DNA of 64,000 nt, from positions 248,001 through 312,000 of the forward strand of contig CAWCZY010000006.1 in NCBI GenBank assembly GCA_963800215.1, written 5' to 3'. This DNA is from JAJPKK01 sp963800215 (GTDB lineage: Bacteria; Pseudomonadota; Alphaproteobacteria; Rhizobiales; Xanthobacteraceae). This document shows positions 17,385 through 27,098 of the stretch, piece by piece. Positions within the stretch are counted from its first letter, which is position 1. Each line of letters begins with the position of its first letter. The notes below the pieces were generated by a model, which saw only the letters and a list, made by a program, of their open reading frames with translations, searched no databases and was not told the origin of the DNA. The position numbers were made by a program, and so were the translations under genes.

Positions 17385-17990
17385 ATGACAGAACCAGCAA
17401 AAAAGATCCTGGTCATCGAAGACGATCGCGAGACCGCGGGCCTGATCGCCGAGGAACTCGCCGATCGCGGATATGACGTGAACGTCGCCTATGACGGCCG
17501 CGAAGGCTTTGCGGCGATCCTGAAGACGATGCCCGATCTCGTACTTTCGGACATCAGCATGCCCGTCATGACCGGGTTCGAGGTGCTGGAACGCCTGACC
17601 GCGGTGGCGCCCCGGTTCGGCAACATGCCGTTCGTGTTCCTGACCGCCCTGACGGACCGCGACAATGAGCTAAAGGGGCGCCAACTCGGTGCCGACGACT
17701 ACGTGACCAAGCCGATCGATTTCGACGTGCTGGACGCAATCATCCATGCGCGGCTCGCCCGCGTGGCCCGTCTCGACCTGTGGCCGAAGCTGGTCGAACT
17801 CAACGATCGCGAAGTCGAAACGCTGACCTGGGCAGCCCGCGGCAAGACGTCGGCCGAAATCGCGCAAATCCTCAATCTGGCGAAGCGAACGGTCGATTTC
17901 CATATCGACAATGCGCGCGTCAAGCTCGGCGCCGCGACCCGGGTCGAGGCTGCGATCAAGGCGGCAACGGTTCGACTGATCGAGCCATGA
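17385..17990 (+). CDS. Response regulator, REC plus LuxR-type DNA-binding domain
   Basis: 201 residues. The receiver spans about 1-125 with the acidic pocket (IEDD, residues 11-14), phospho-acceptor Asp56 in LVLSDISMP, Thr in FLTALT and Lys109 in YVTKPID. The C-terminal helix-turn-helix (about 135-198; LNDREVETLTWAARGKTSAEIA, then AKRTVDFHIDNA) is of the LuxR/FixJ type. It therefore controls transcription, most likely as the partner of the divergent histidine kinase. Start ATG at 17385 has only a weak ribosome site. The putative exported gene on the other strand overlaps its 3' third, which casts doubt on that gene's end rather than on this one. Confidence 0.9.
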   Translation: MTEPAKKILVIEDDRETAGLIAEELADRGYDVNVAYDGREGFAAILKTMPDLVLSDISMPVMTGFEVLERLTAVAPRFGNMPFVFLTALTDRDNELKGRQLGADDYVTKPIDFDVLDAIIHARLARVARLDLWPKLVELNDREVETLTWAARGKTSAEIAQILNLAKRTVDFHIDNARVKLGAATRVEAAIKAATVRLIEP

Positions 17991-18743
17991 GGCTGATTGA
18001 CGCGGGATAGCGCCGTCGCGACGATACGGTAACGCAGTAGTGGTGCAGAGACTTGGCGGGCCCGATCGACTCGAGAATCTCCGATAGGTGGAGCCGCCGA
18101 TCGCCGATCGGTCCTTCGCCGGCCCGCCAATGCCGCCGACACCGGCGTGGCCCATGGTCGTTCCGTTTATGCCCGTGACCGGAGCCACCGCACCCGTCGC
18201 CGTGACGTGAACTTCCGGACGGCGTATCTCGTTCACGCTCAATCCCAGGTTGTTCTTTGCGAGGCCGGGCTTGGCCGTCACCTCGGGCACGGCGGCGATC
18301 GGGTCCGGCTTCTTGACGGCCGTCGCGGTGACGCCGGCGGAATTCCTCACGGGCTCGACCGTGGCTCCGGCCGGCAAGGGTAAGTGAGGCGCGACGGCAA
18401 CCGGCGCGATGATGGGAAGCTTCTTCTTGGCGGCGATCAGCGATGATCGCGTGGCACGGCGGCGTAGATTGATGTAGCCGTCGTCGTGTCGAACCAGATC
18501 GATGTGTTCCGGCTTGCCGGACTTGTCGCTTTCCCGCGTCGGGTTGCGGACCGGATCCTCACCTGTTTCGCTCTTCGCGGGGTGGTCGCCGGCCGTCTCT
18601 TCGTGGGGGACGGCTTTGCTGGTTTGCGGGGCGGACTTGCTGCCATGCCCATGGCGTCCGGCAGCGAGGCTCGCGTCGGCGGTGAGCGCGACGCATGCGA
18701 TAACGGCGAGAAACCAGCGGTTGATCCTCAGTTGGCGATCCAT
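17670..18743 (-). CDS. Putative exported protein, 3' end uncertain
   Basis: From the ATG at 18743 the first ~240 residues look genuine: a signal peptide (FLAVIACVALTADASLAA, residues 10-27), then a low-complexity His/Lys/Pro-rich region and a Gly-rich segment with VTGINGTTMGHAGVGGIGGPA. Gly-Ile-Asn-Gly-rich endings of this kind are familiar in Bradyrhizobium-type hypothetical secreted proteins. After about 18090 the character changes to Arg/Asp-rich shadow-like sequence that runs antisense through the response regulator. The true stop was probably lost by a frameshift near 18000-18090. No function can be assigned. Confidence 0.42.
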   Translation of the reverse strand: MDRQLRINRWFLAVIACVALTADASLAAGRHGHGSKSAPQTSKAVPHEETAGDHPAKSETGEDPVRNPTRESDKSGKPEHIDLVRHDDGYINLRRRATRSSLIAAKKKLPIIAPVAVAPHLPLPAGATVEPVRNSAGVTATAVKKPDPIAAVPEVTAKPGLAKNNLGLSVNEIRRPEVHVTATGAVAPVTGINGTTMGHAGVGGIGGPAKDRSAIGGSTYRRFSSRSGPPSLCTTTALPYRRDGAIPRQSASWLDQSNRCRLDRSLDPGRGAELDARIVDMEIDRSLRQIEDLRDFGRRLAAGCPGQRFDFAIVEFDQLRPQVETGHAGEPRMDDCVQHVEIDRLGHVVVGTELAPL

Positions 18744-18818
18744 TCCGGGTCTCCCAAATGGCCACGTCGAATGTGGCAACGAACTCGACCGGCCGCAAGG
18801 CCGCATCTCCGGGCCGCG

Positions 18819-21800
18819 TCAAACCTCGGCGAGGTCCGGTTCATCCGCGTGCAGGGTCGATTGCGGTTCGTCCCCGCGGCCCAGGAACAAGGTCTGGAGC
18901 GCGGGCACGACCACGAGCATGATCACCGGACCGACCAGCATGCCGCCCACGACCACGGTCGCGAGCGGGCGCTGCACCTGGCTGCCGATTCCGGTCGAAA
19001 TCGCGGCAGGCAGCAGGCCGATGCACGCCGACAGCGCCGTCATCAGCATCGGCCGCATCCGCTGCTCGGCGGCGTGATACATCGCCTCGATCGTGCCCAT
19101 TCCGCCGGCCCGGACCTGGTTGAAATAGGTGATGATCAGGATGCCGTTCATGACCGACACCCCGAACAGCGACACGAAGCCGATCGCGCCGGAGATGCTG
19201 AAATCCTGCCCGGTGATCAGCAGCGCCAATATGCCGCCGGCGATCGAGAACGGAATGCCGGCGAGCGCCAGCAGGGCGTCGCGCAGCGAATTGAACAGGC
19301 CGTACAGCAGAACCATGATGAGAACCAGGCTGATCGGCACCACGATTTCGAGCCGCGCCTTGGCCTGTTGCAGCTCTTCGAATTCTCCCGCCCATTCGAT
19401 GCGATATCCGGTCGGCAACGCGATGTTCTTGGCGATGCGCTCCTGCGCTTCGGCGACGGTGCTGCCGAGGTCGCGGCCGCGGACGCTGAACTTGATCGGA
19501 ATGAAGCGCGCATTGCGCTCGTGGAAGATATAGGACGCGCCGGTGTCCAGAGTGATGGTGGCGAGTTCGCGCAGGGGAATATAGGCGTTGGTGCCGTTCG
19601 GCGCGGTGAAACCGACCTTGATGTTGCCGACGGACTCGAAGTCGCCGCGGTATTCGGGCGCGAGCCGCACCGTCACGTTGAACTGGCGGTCGGCCTCGAG
19701 CTGGGTGGTCGCGACGGTACCGCCCAACGCGGCCTGGACCACGTTGTTGACGTCGCCGGAATTGAGGCCGTACCGCGCCGCCTTTTCGCGGTCGACAGTG
19801 ATGTTCAGGTTGGGCTGACCGAGCACCCGGAAAATTCCGAGGTCGGCGACGCCTTTGACCTGATCCATCTCGGGCAGGACGAGATTGGCGATCTCCTCGA
19901 GCTTGGCGAGGTCGGGACCGATGATCTTGACGGAATTGGCGCCTTTGACGCCCGACAGGCCTTCCTCGATGTTGTCCTGGATGTACTGGGAAAAATTGAA
20001 GGTGATGCCGGTGAATTCCTTATCGAACTCTTTCTGCAGATCCTCGACCAGCTTGTCTTTCGTCATTCCAGGTGCCCATTCGTCGAACGGCTTGAGGGGC
20101 ACGAAGAACTCGGCATTGAAAAACCCGGAGGCGTCGCTGCCATTGTCCGGGCGGCCGTGCTGGGAAACCACGGTGATGACCTCCGGATGGCTGAGCAGGA
20201 TCTCGCGCATACGGGTCACCGACGGCATCGCGGCTTCGAGCGAAATGGTCGGCGGCATCGAAGCACGAATCCACATGTTGCCTTCCTCGAGCGCGGGCAG
20301 GAATTCGGTCCCGAGGCGGGGAGCCAGCATCGCGGTGAAGATCAGAAAGCCGATACCGATGGCGACCATCGTCTTGCGGTGGGTAAGCGACCAATGCAGG
20401 GCCGGCGAATAGGCCCACCGCAGACCGCGCACCACGAAGGTCTCGGTCTCCGAGATGTGCTCGGGCAGCAGCAGCGACGCCAGAACCGGCGTAATCGTGA
20501 ATGTCGCGAGCAGCGCGCCGGCGAGGGCGAAACCGTAGGTCCGCGCCATCGGATTGAAGATCTGCCCTTCGACGCCCTGCATGGTGAACAGGGGAACGAA
20601 TGCCGCGACCGTGATGGCCGCGGAGAAGAACACGGCGGTGTCGACCTCCATCGCGCTGATCAGGATCATGCGCAGGCGATCGGTCCACGGACTTGCATGG
20701 GCGCCGCCGGTATTGCCCGACCTTGGTCGGGTCGGGCCCCCATCGTTCCTCGGCGAGATTCTGCAGCAGCGCCTGTCGTTGTTCGGGGCTTCCCTGACAA
20801 TTGCGAAACACGTTCTCGACCAGGATCACAGCCGAATCGACGATGATTCCGAAGTCGACCGCGCCGACCGACAACAGGTTGGCGTCTTCTCCCATCAGCA
20901 CGAGGATGATGATGCTGAAGAACAGCGCGAAGGGAATATTGACGCCGACGATGATGGCGCTTCGGAGATCGCCGAGGAAGACCCACTGGATGAGGAACAC
21001 CAGAGCGCAGCCGAAGATGAGATTGTGCAATACCGTATGCGTGGTGACGTTGACCAGCGTCGTGCGATCGTAGAATGGGACGATTTTCACCCCCGGCGGC
21101 AATGTGCCGTCGCTGTTTATCCGTTCGACCTCACGCACAATTCGCGGCACCACGTCGTTGGTGTGCAGCGTTCGGTTCATCACCAGAATGGCGGCGACTA
21201 CGTCGTCTTCGTTGTCGCGTCCGGCCTTGCCGAGCCGCGGCACATTGCCGACATAGACCTTCGCCACGTCCTTGATCTGGATGGGCACGCCGTTCGACTG
21301 CGCCAGCGAAATGTTCTCGATATCGTTGACCTTGTAGCCTTTGGTCAGGTCGACGGTTCCGCCGCTGTCGATCAGGCCGACGCCGCGCACATTGACCGAC
21401 TGCTGGCCGAAATTGATGGTGCGGCCGCCGACATTGACGTTCGCATTCCCGATCGCGGCGATCACCTGGGGCAGGGTGATGCTGTAGGCGTCGAGCTTGT
21501 GCAGATCGACTTCGACCTCGTATTCCTTGGTGGTTCCGCCCCAGGTGTTGACCTGGACGACGCCCGGCACCGTCAGGAAGCGGCGCTGCAACACCCAGTC
21601 CTGGATGGTGCGCAGATTGGTCAGCCCGAAGTTCGGCGGCCCGACCACCTGGTAGCGATAGATTTCGCCCACCAGGCTCGATGCCTGGATTTGGGGCAAC
21701 ACGTTATTCGGAAGATTGACGTTCTGCTGCAGATTCAGTGCCGCCTGGGTGACGGCGAAGTAATAGTCGACGCCGTATCGGAAGGTGACGCGAACGAACG

Positions 21801-22071
21801 ACAGTCCGTAGAAGGAGGTCGAGCGGATGATGTCGACGCCGGGCGTCGGGGAAAGTCCGACTTCCATGGGAATGGTGTAGTACCGCTCCATCTCCTCGGC
21901 GGACTGGCCCGCGGCCTGCGCGGTGATCTCGAGAATCACCGGCGCGGGGTTCGGATAGGCCTCGATGTTGAGCTTGGCGAAGGCGACGAGCCCGGCGCCG
22001 ACGAAGACGATCATGCAGAGAATAATGATCGGACGGCGCGTCAGTCCGAATACGATCAGGCCCTTGAGCAC
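18819..22071 (-). CDS. Heavy-metal efflux RND permease (CusA/CzcA family), one frameshift
   Basis: Inner-membrane proton-driven pump of about 1080 residues in two six-pass repeats with large periplasmic loops. The TM4 motif VGAVDFGIIVDSAVILVENV, with its DFG and Asp, marks the heavy-metal (HME) subfamily rather than drug pumps. The second half has the matching GAIGFVSLFGVSVMNG. The single break is an extra G in a GGG run at 20716-20718; repaired, the text reads GNTGGAHASPWTDRLRMILISAMEVD. I prefer the GTG start at 22071 because GAGG precedes it by seven bases; ATGs at 22092 and 22089 are in frame. The adaptor gene lies 48 bp upstream and the outer-membrane factor is divergent. Likely substrates are Cu/Ag or Co/Zn/Cd; the sequence seen does not decide. 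Confidence 0.88.
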
Positions 22072-22118
22072 GACATCACCTCGTATCATCATGCGTTGCA
22101 CCGACCGTTCACGCGCGG

Positions 22119-23348
22119 TCAGCGCGAGGCGATCGCGAGGGCGTTGCTCAGGAACAGGGCGCCTTCGGAGGCGACCAGTTCTCCGGCCTGGACGCCTTCG
22201 AGGATCTGGATGTAGCCCTCGCGCTGAAGACCGGTCTTGACGGTGCGCTTGGTGAAGCGGCGGCGGTCGGCCGTGACCCAGGCGGTCATCGTGCCGTCGC
22301 CCTCGCGCACCACGCCGTCCAGCGGAATGGCGGGCGAGCGCACCGGCGCACCGGTACGGATCACGAAGTTGGCGAACATGCCGGAGCGCAGCTCGTGCGT
22401 GGGATCGGCGATTTCCGAGCGCACCAGCACCCGGCGGGTGGTGGGATCGACCCAAGACGCGATGGTGGAAATGTGACCTTCGAAGGTCCGGTTCGGAAAC
22501 GCCATCACGCTGACCTTGACCTCCTGGCCGACACTGAAGGCGGGGCTGTCGCTCTCCGCCACATTGGCGAGCATCCACATGGTGGAGATGTCGGCAACGG
22601 TGTAGGGCGCCGGCGGATTGCCCGGCTGCACCAGAAGTCCGGGGGCGGCGTTGCGCGAGGTGATCCGGCCCGCTATGGGGCTTGGAACGACGAGGGTCGG
22701 GTCGACCTTGCGATCGGAGATCATGCGGTCCATTTCGGCATCGGTCTTGCCGAAAATGCGCACCGCATCGCGGGCGGCGCGCAGCGCGCCTTCCGCGGTC
22801 TGCTGGTCGGAGATGGCCTGCTCGAGGTCCTTCTGGGAGATCGCCCGCGTATCATAGAGCGTCTTCAGGCGAGCCAGATTTTTGTTGGTGAGTTGCAGCA
22901 CGCCGGCCGCCGAGATCAGGGTGGAGCACGCCTGCAACAGGTCCGGACTGTCGATGGTGAAGAGGAGTTGGCCCTTCTGCACCTCGTCGCCGACCTTGGC
23001 GAACAGCCCGATGATCCTGCCCTGGTAGGGGGTGAAGACCTGGGTCAGCAGCTCTTCGTTGAAATCGATGCTGCCGACCGATCCCTTCTCGATCGGAAAT
23101 TCACGTTCCTCGACGGTCGCGACCTTGACGAATTTCAGCTGGGTCTCCGAAAGCTCCACGCTGTCGGTGGAAGGCTTGTCCGAACGTCCCGCGGTCGGAG
23201 CATCGGGCGGCTCGGCCGCCTTGGCGATGCCGCCTGCGAGCTTGGGTGCACTGCCGTAGTTGGCGGCAAAATAGATGCCGCCGGCAAAGCTCAGCACCGC
23301 CACCGTGGCGGCTGCGCCTATCGTGATGGTACGCCTTGCATTTCTCAT
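22119..23348 (-). CDS. Heavy-metal efflux RND periplasmic adaptor (CusB/CzcB family)
   Basis: 409 residues from the ATG at 23348. One N-terminal membrane anchor (about residues 8-28, TITIGAAATVAVLSFAGG), a lipoyl half with GRIIGLFAKVGDEVQKGQLLFTID split around a helical hairpin, a beta-barrel domain (MWMLANVAESD, then VKVSVMAFPNRTFEGHI), and a membrane-proximal domain ending NALAIASR. No His/Met-rich metal-binding N-terminus is seen. An upstream in-frame ATG at 23474 would add 42 residues with no signal-like character, so I reject it. It is transcribed with the permease 48 bp downstream and probably from the 23.35-23.82 kb intergenic region shared with the outer-membrane factor. Confidence 0.88.
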   Translation of the reverse strand: MRNARRTITIGAAATVAVLSFAGGIYFAANYGSAPKLAGGIAKAAEPPDAPTAGRSDKPSTDSVELSETQLKFVKVATVEEREFPIEKGSVGSIDFNEELLTQVFTPYQGRIIGLFAKVGDEVQKGQLLFTIDSPDLLQACSTLISAAGVLQLTNKNLARLKTLYDTRAISQKDLEQAISDQQTAEGALRAARDAVRIFGKTDAEMDRMISDRKVDPTLVVPSPIAGRITSRNAAPGLLVQPGNPPAPYTVADISTMWMLANVAESDSPAFSVGQEVKVSVMAFPNRTFEGHISTIASWVDPTTRRVLVRSEIADPTHELRSGMFANFVIRTGAPVRSPAIPLDGVVREGDGTMTAWVTADRRRFTKRTVKTGLQREGYIQILEGVQAGELVASEGALFLSNALAIASR

Positions 23349-23743
23349 GGATGAACGTGCCGCGATAGGGCCGATTTTCAGGCCTGCTGCAGGGCACAAA
23401 TGTTGCCCTGTGAGGCGTTCGCGGTCTACTGCGACAAATCCCAGTTCGGTGGCGATCCTGATGGCATAGTTCAATTTCTATTCACTTGCCCATCGCGTGT
23501 TTTAACTTGAATTATCAATTCGTTATCTCTGGCGTGGTGCCACCCCTCCGGGCCCCGGGGGCATATCCGATCAACCGCGCTGACTGGGAATTATCGCAGG
23601 CGCGCGCCCCCAAGTTCTCGCTGACCTCCCAAAGTGGAGGTATCGCCGCGGAGACGCCCAGTGTGTCCAAAAGAATGCAGTGCGAAAAATTCTTAATCGA
23701 TTGTCAGAAATCGCAGTTCCCCGACTGGTATTCGCGTCCGTAG
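23349..23743. other. Divergent intergenic region of the metal-efflux locus
   Basis: 475 bp separate the adaptor start (23348) from the outer-membrane factor start (23824). The stretch is less GC-rich than its surroundings. It contains one CtrA-type box (23744-23762, listed separately) and an AT-rich patch at 23500-23530. An 85-codon frame (23486-23743) has no recognisable domain, and I do not call it. Confidence 0.45.
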
Positions 23744-23762
23744 CGTTAAGAATGAGTTAACG
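23744..23762. promoter_or_regulatory. CtrA-type box, CGTTAA-N7-TTAACG
   Basis: The sequence holds TTAA (23746-23749), seven bases, then TTAAC (23757-23761), an exact match to the full CtrA site known from Caulobacter and other alphaproteobacteria (TTAA-N7-TTAAC). The symmetry extends to a perfect 6-bp inverted repeat. It lies 62 bp upstream of the NodT-type outer-membrane factor gene, within promoter range. In a region of about 66% GC a chance match is unlikely but possible. Confidence 0.5.
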
Positions 23763-23823
23763 TCGTGGTGGGGTAGCCGCCCGTTTGTCGTCCGGGTGGG
23801 CTCTCTGGTGGGGAATTCGGTTA

Positions 23824-25353
23824 ATGTTCTGGAAGCGTTGTCCGGTCGTCGTCGCGCTCGGAGCCGCGATGGTGTTGTCGAGTTGCGCGGTCGGGCCGGA
23901 TTTCGAGCATCCGGCGCCGCCCGAGGCTTCCCGCTACACCAAAGAGCCGTTGACCCCCCGAACCAGTGGCAGCGACGTCCGCGACGGCCAGTCGCAGCGC
24001 TTCATCAACGGCCGCGATATTCCCGGCGATTGGTGGAGGCTGTTCCGTTCGCCAGCGCTCAATTCGCTCGTTCAGAAATCGTTGGACGCCAATCCCAACT
24101 TGCAGTCGGCCATCGCTGCCGTGCGTATGGCCCAGGAATTGACCTTCGCGCAACAGGGCAAGTACTTCCCGAACGCCCAGGCGAATTTCAACCCGACCCG
24201 GCAGCAGACCGCCAGCTCCATTTCGCCGGTGCTCAACAGCGGCGCTCAGAGATTCGATCTTTATACCGCGCAGGTGCTGGTGACCTACACCTTCGACGTG
24301 TGGGGGCTCAATCGCCGCACCGTCGAATCGCTGCAGGCCCAGGAGGACTCCCAGCGCTTCCTGGTGGAAGCGGCCTACTTGACCCTGACCTCGAACGTCG
24401 TCGTCGCGGCGATCCAGGAGGCGTCGCTGCGCGGCCAGATCGACGCCACCAACCAGCTCATCGACGTCAACAAGAAGATGCTGGAACTTCTGCGCCGCCA
24501 GTTCACCGAAGGCTATGCCAACCGCAACGACGTCGCGCTTCAGGAGGCGCAGCTCGCCCAGACCGTGGCTACGCTGCCGCCGCTGCGCAAGGCGTTGGCG
24601 CAACAACGCAACCTTATCGCCGCGCTTGCCGGCCGGCTTCCGAGCGACGTGCCGAACGAGACCTTCACCCTGGCGAATGTCACTCTGCCGGTCGATCTGC
24701 CGGTCAGCCTGCCCTCGCAACTCGTCGAGCAACGCCCCGATGTGCGGTCGGCCGAGGAGCTGTTGCATTCGGCCAGCGCCGAAGTGGGCGTCGCCACCGC
24801 GAACATGCTGCCGCAAATCACGCTCGGCGCCACCGGCGGCTATACCCTCCCGGAGCTTGCCGGCTTGATCGCCCCGCAAAATGTGTTTTGGCTCTTGTCC
24901 GGCAATGCGACGCATACGGTGTTCGACGGGTTCAACTTGCTGCATCTGCGGCGCTCCGCCGATGCCGCGCTCGATGAAGCGGCATGGAACTATCGCAGCA
25001 CGGTCGTCACCGCCTTCCAGAACGTAGCCGATGCGTTGCGCGCCATCCAGAACGATGCCGATGCCTTGAAAGCGACCTACGATTTCGAGAAAGCCTCCAA
25101 GGTCAGCCTCGATCTCGCGCAGCAGCAGATGCAAACCGGCTACGCCAACTTCCTCTATCTGCTCCAGGCGCAAATAACTTATCAGCAGGCGATACTCCAG
25201 CGAGTTCAGGCGCAGGCCGCCCGCCTGTCGGATACGGCTGCGTTGTTCCTGGCGCTGGGCGGCGGCTGGTGGAACCGTGACGGGCCGCCGCCGGAACTCA
25301 AGATCGATGTCGTGACGGCAGCAGTCGCGCCGTATCCCGACCTGCACCATTGA
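23824..25353 (+). CDS. Outer-membrane efflux lipoprotein (NodT/CusC family)
   Basis: TolC-fold outer-membrane channel, 509 residues. The start ATG at 23824 lies eight bases after GGGGAA. A lipoprotein signal ends in the lipobox LSSC (Cys about residue 20), followed by the family hallmark AVGPDFEHP. Two repeats of paired long helices and short strands follow (for example SVALQEAQLAQTVATLPPLR-type helices near 240-260 and the TYQQAILQRVQAQAARLSD end). It faces the adaptor and permease genes and should complete the same tripartite metal pump. The frame is unbroken. A CtrA-type box stands 62 bp upstream. Confidence 0.88.
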   Translation: MFWKRCPVVVALGAAMVLSSCAVGPDFEHPAPPEASRYTKEPLTPRTSGSDVRDGQSQRFINGRDIPGDWWRLFRSPALNSLVQKSLDANPNLQSAIAAVRMAQELTFAQQGKYFPNAQANFNPTRQQTASSISPVLNSGAQRFDLYTAQVLVTYTFDVWGLNRRTVESLQAQEDSQRFLVEAAYLTLTSNVVVAAIQEASLRGQIDATNQLIDVNKKMLELLRRQFTEGYANRNDVALQEAQLAQTVATLPPLRKALAQQRNLIAALAGRLPSDVPNETFTLANVTLPVDLPVSLPSQLVEQRPDVRSAEELLHSASAEVGVATANMLPQITLGATGGYTLPELAGLIAPQNVFWLLSGNATHTVFDGFNLLHLRRSADAALDEAAWNYRSTVVTAFQNVADALRAIQNDADALKATYDFEKASKVSLDLAQQQMQTGYANFLYLLQAQITYQQAILQRVQAQAARLSDTAALFLALGGGWWNRDGPPPELKIDVVTAAVAPYPDLHH

Positions 25354-25429
25354 TGGAAATGCGACGATGACACCACGTCGATCATTGGAAGAGCGCCGCG
25401 AGCACGCAAGCATGAGGTGGGGACGTGCA

Positions 25430-26131
25430 ATGAGAAATATTCTGTGTTGGAGTTCGGCCGTTGCCGCGCTCCTCATCGCCGGCGCGGCCAATGCCGGCGA
25501 CATCTTTGCCGCGGCGCCGGCGTATCCGACGGCTTTCAGCCCTGTCCCGCTCTACAACTGGACCGGCCTCTATGTCGGGATCAATGGCGGCGGCGGCTTC
25601 GGCAACCCGACCTGGTCTTCCAGCCCGGACAGCCTGTGGGGGAGCTACAGTACATCGAGCGGCCTCGTCGGCGGCACGCTCGGTTACAATTGGCAAACCC
25701 ATCTCGGATCGCTCGTGCTCGGCGAAGAAATGGATCTCGATGCGGCCGGATTCCATGCCACGATTACACCGCCTTATTGCGTCCAGGGCTGCGAATTCAA
25801 AAGCGGCTGGGTCGGCAGCGCACGCCTTCGCCTGGGCTGGGCGTTCGATCAATTTCTGCCCTATGTGACCGGCGGCCTGTCCGGCGCGAACCTGAGCACC
25901 GATATCCCGGGTCTTCCCTTCGGCGTGCAGTCCAAGATCGACTTGAGCTACGCCGTGGGGGTGGGCCTCGAAGTCATCCTGGTGGACCGCTGGAGCGCCA
26001 AGCTCGAATATCTCTACATGGACCACGGCGGCATCAGCTGCACGGTCGCCTGCGGCGTGGGGCCGGTCTCGTTCAATTTCACCGAGAACGTGGTGCGCCT
26101 CGGGGTGAACTACAGGCTCTGGGACAAGTGA
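25430..26131 (+). CDS. Outer-membrane beta-barrel protein, Omp25/porin-like family
   Basis: 233 residues from the ATG at 25430, which follows GAGGTGGGGA; the ATG at 25412 lies within that ribosome site. Signal peptide to about residue 22 (AGAANAGD), then the rhizobial Omp25-like start YNWTGLYVGINGGGGFG, alternating amphipathic strands and a C-terminal aromatic strand ending VVRLGVNYRLWDK, the usual barrel-assembly signal. Two Cys pairs (VQGC and SCTVAC) are less usual for this family. These eight-stranded proteins anchor or stabilise the outer membrane. It lies 77 bp after the NodT-type gene and 9 bp before a small secreted Cys-rich protein gene, so these may form one transcript. Confidence 0.85.
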   Translation: MRNILCWSSAVAALLIAGAANAGDIFAAAPAYPTAFSPVPLYNWTGLYVGINGGGGFGNPTWSSSPDSLWGSYSTSSGLVGGTLGYNWQTHLGSLVLGEEMDLDAAGFHATITPPYCVQGCEFKSGWVGSARLRLGWAFDQFLPYVTGGLSGANLSTDIPGLPFGVQSKIDLSYAVGVGLEVILVDRWSAKLEYLYMDHGGISCTVACGVGPVSFNFTENVVRLGVNYRLWDK

Positions 26132-26139
26132 GGGGCACC

Positions 26140-26505
26140 ATGAAATCCTTGATGTGGTCACTGCTGGCCGCCGCCACCCTGGTCTGTGCCCTGACGCTGA
26201 GCGCGGCAGCAGCCGACCAGCTTGCGCCTTCGGGACCCATGTCGCTGGCGCCGCCGCCCCAAGAGGCAGGGGTGGTGCAATTCACCTATTCGTGGCAAGC
26301 CCTTCCGCTGCTGCCGAAGCGGTTCCAGAATCACTGCGGCTTCTGGCGCGGGAACTTCATCTGCGCCGACCATTGCGGCCCCACCTACCAGCTTTATTAC
26401 TGCTCGCCGGTGGCATTCGGATGCTGTCACAACGGTCAGGGCTATTGCGGCGGCGACGGCGGCCTGCGCTGTGGGACGTGGCCGTTCGTGTTTCCGTTCC
26501 TGTGA
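26140..26505 (+). CDS. Small secreted cysteine-rich protein of unknown function
   Basis: 121 residues with a Sec signal (residues 5-24, LLAAATLVCALTLSAAA). The mature half contains about nine Cys in a compact stretch (NHCGFW, FICADHC, YYCSPVAFGCCHNGQGYCGG, LRCGTW), together with many aromatic residues, suggesting a small disulfide-bonded or metal-binding extracytoplasmic protein. The ribosome site GAGGGG overlaps the stop region of the barrel gene just upstream, so the two are translationally close. I do not recognise a family. Its position in a metal-efflux neighbourhood makes metal binding an attractive guess, not a conclusion. Confidence 0.68.
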   Translation: MKSLMWSLLAAATLVCALTLSAAAADQLAPSGPMSLAPPPQEAGVVQFTYSWQALPLLPKRFQNHCGFWRGNFICADHCGPTYQLYYCSPVAFGCCHNGQGYCGGDGGLRCGTWPFVFPFL

Positions 26506-26594
26506 GGGGGTGCGAAACGAGTTGGCGAAATCGCGAGGGGTCTTGGTATTGGTCGCGCGAGCGTTTATCGTGCCTCGTAACAGGGGAGACTGCG

Positions 26595-27098
26595 ATGCGC
26601 AAAATCCTCGGAACCGTGCTGATCGGGTCGATGGTGACCGTTGGCGGCGGCATTGTCCGCGCCGGGCCTTTTGAAGATGGTGTCGCCGCATACCAGCGCG
26701 GCGACTTCGCCACCGCACTCGAGCTGTTCCGATCGCTTGCCGAAAAAGGAAATGCGTCCGCTCAGTTCAATCTCGGTTTGATGTATGCGCAGGGACAAGG
26801 GGTCGCCCAGGATTTCCACGAAGCACTGAAGTGGTATCGGCTCGGCGCGGAACAAGGAAACGCGTCGGCGCAGTCCACTCTCGGTTTGATGTATGCCCAG
26901 GGACGAGGTGTTCCTCAAGACTTCGTTCATGCCCATATGTGGTCAAACCTTGCCGCATCAAAACTCAGGGGTGACGACGCCCAAGTGGCAGCCCAGAGGC
27001 GCGATATCATCGAGAGAGGTTTGTCGACCGCACAGGTCGCGCGGGCGCAGGAAATGGCACGGCAATGTGAGGCCCGAAAGTTCAAAGGCTGTGACTGA
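26595..27098 (+). CDS. Exported Sel1-repeat protein
   Basis: 167 residues, ATG at 26595 after GGGGAGA. Signal peptide up to about residue 24 (GGGIVRAG). The mature protein has two complete Sel1-type TPR repeats with the motif ASAQFNLGLMYAQGQGV and ASAQSTLGLMYAQGRGV, preceded by a TPR-like helix pair and ended by a Cys-containing tail. Sel1 proteins are solenoids that hold partners together. This one is likely periplasmic. The repeats are nearly identical at DNA level, suggesting recent duplication. No partner is evident beyond the small-exported-protein neighbourhood. Confidence 0.82.
   Translation: MRKILGTVLIGSMVTVGGGIVRAGPFEDGVAAYQRGDFATALELFRSLAEKGNASAQFNLGLMYAQGQGVAQDFHEALKWYRLGAEQGNASAQSTLGLMYAQGRGVPQDFVHAHMWSNLAASKLRGDDAQVAAQRRDIIERGLSTAQVARAQEMARQCEARKFKGCD

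Noticed and set aside
18486..20846. A 786-codon plus-strand frame
   Set aside because: Antisense to the metal-efflux permease; Arg/Gly/Asp-rich shadow sequence without any recognisable motif.
23486..23743. 85-codon frame in the metal-efflux intergenic region
   Set aside because: No ribosome site, signal peptide or domain; overlaps the likely promoter region.
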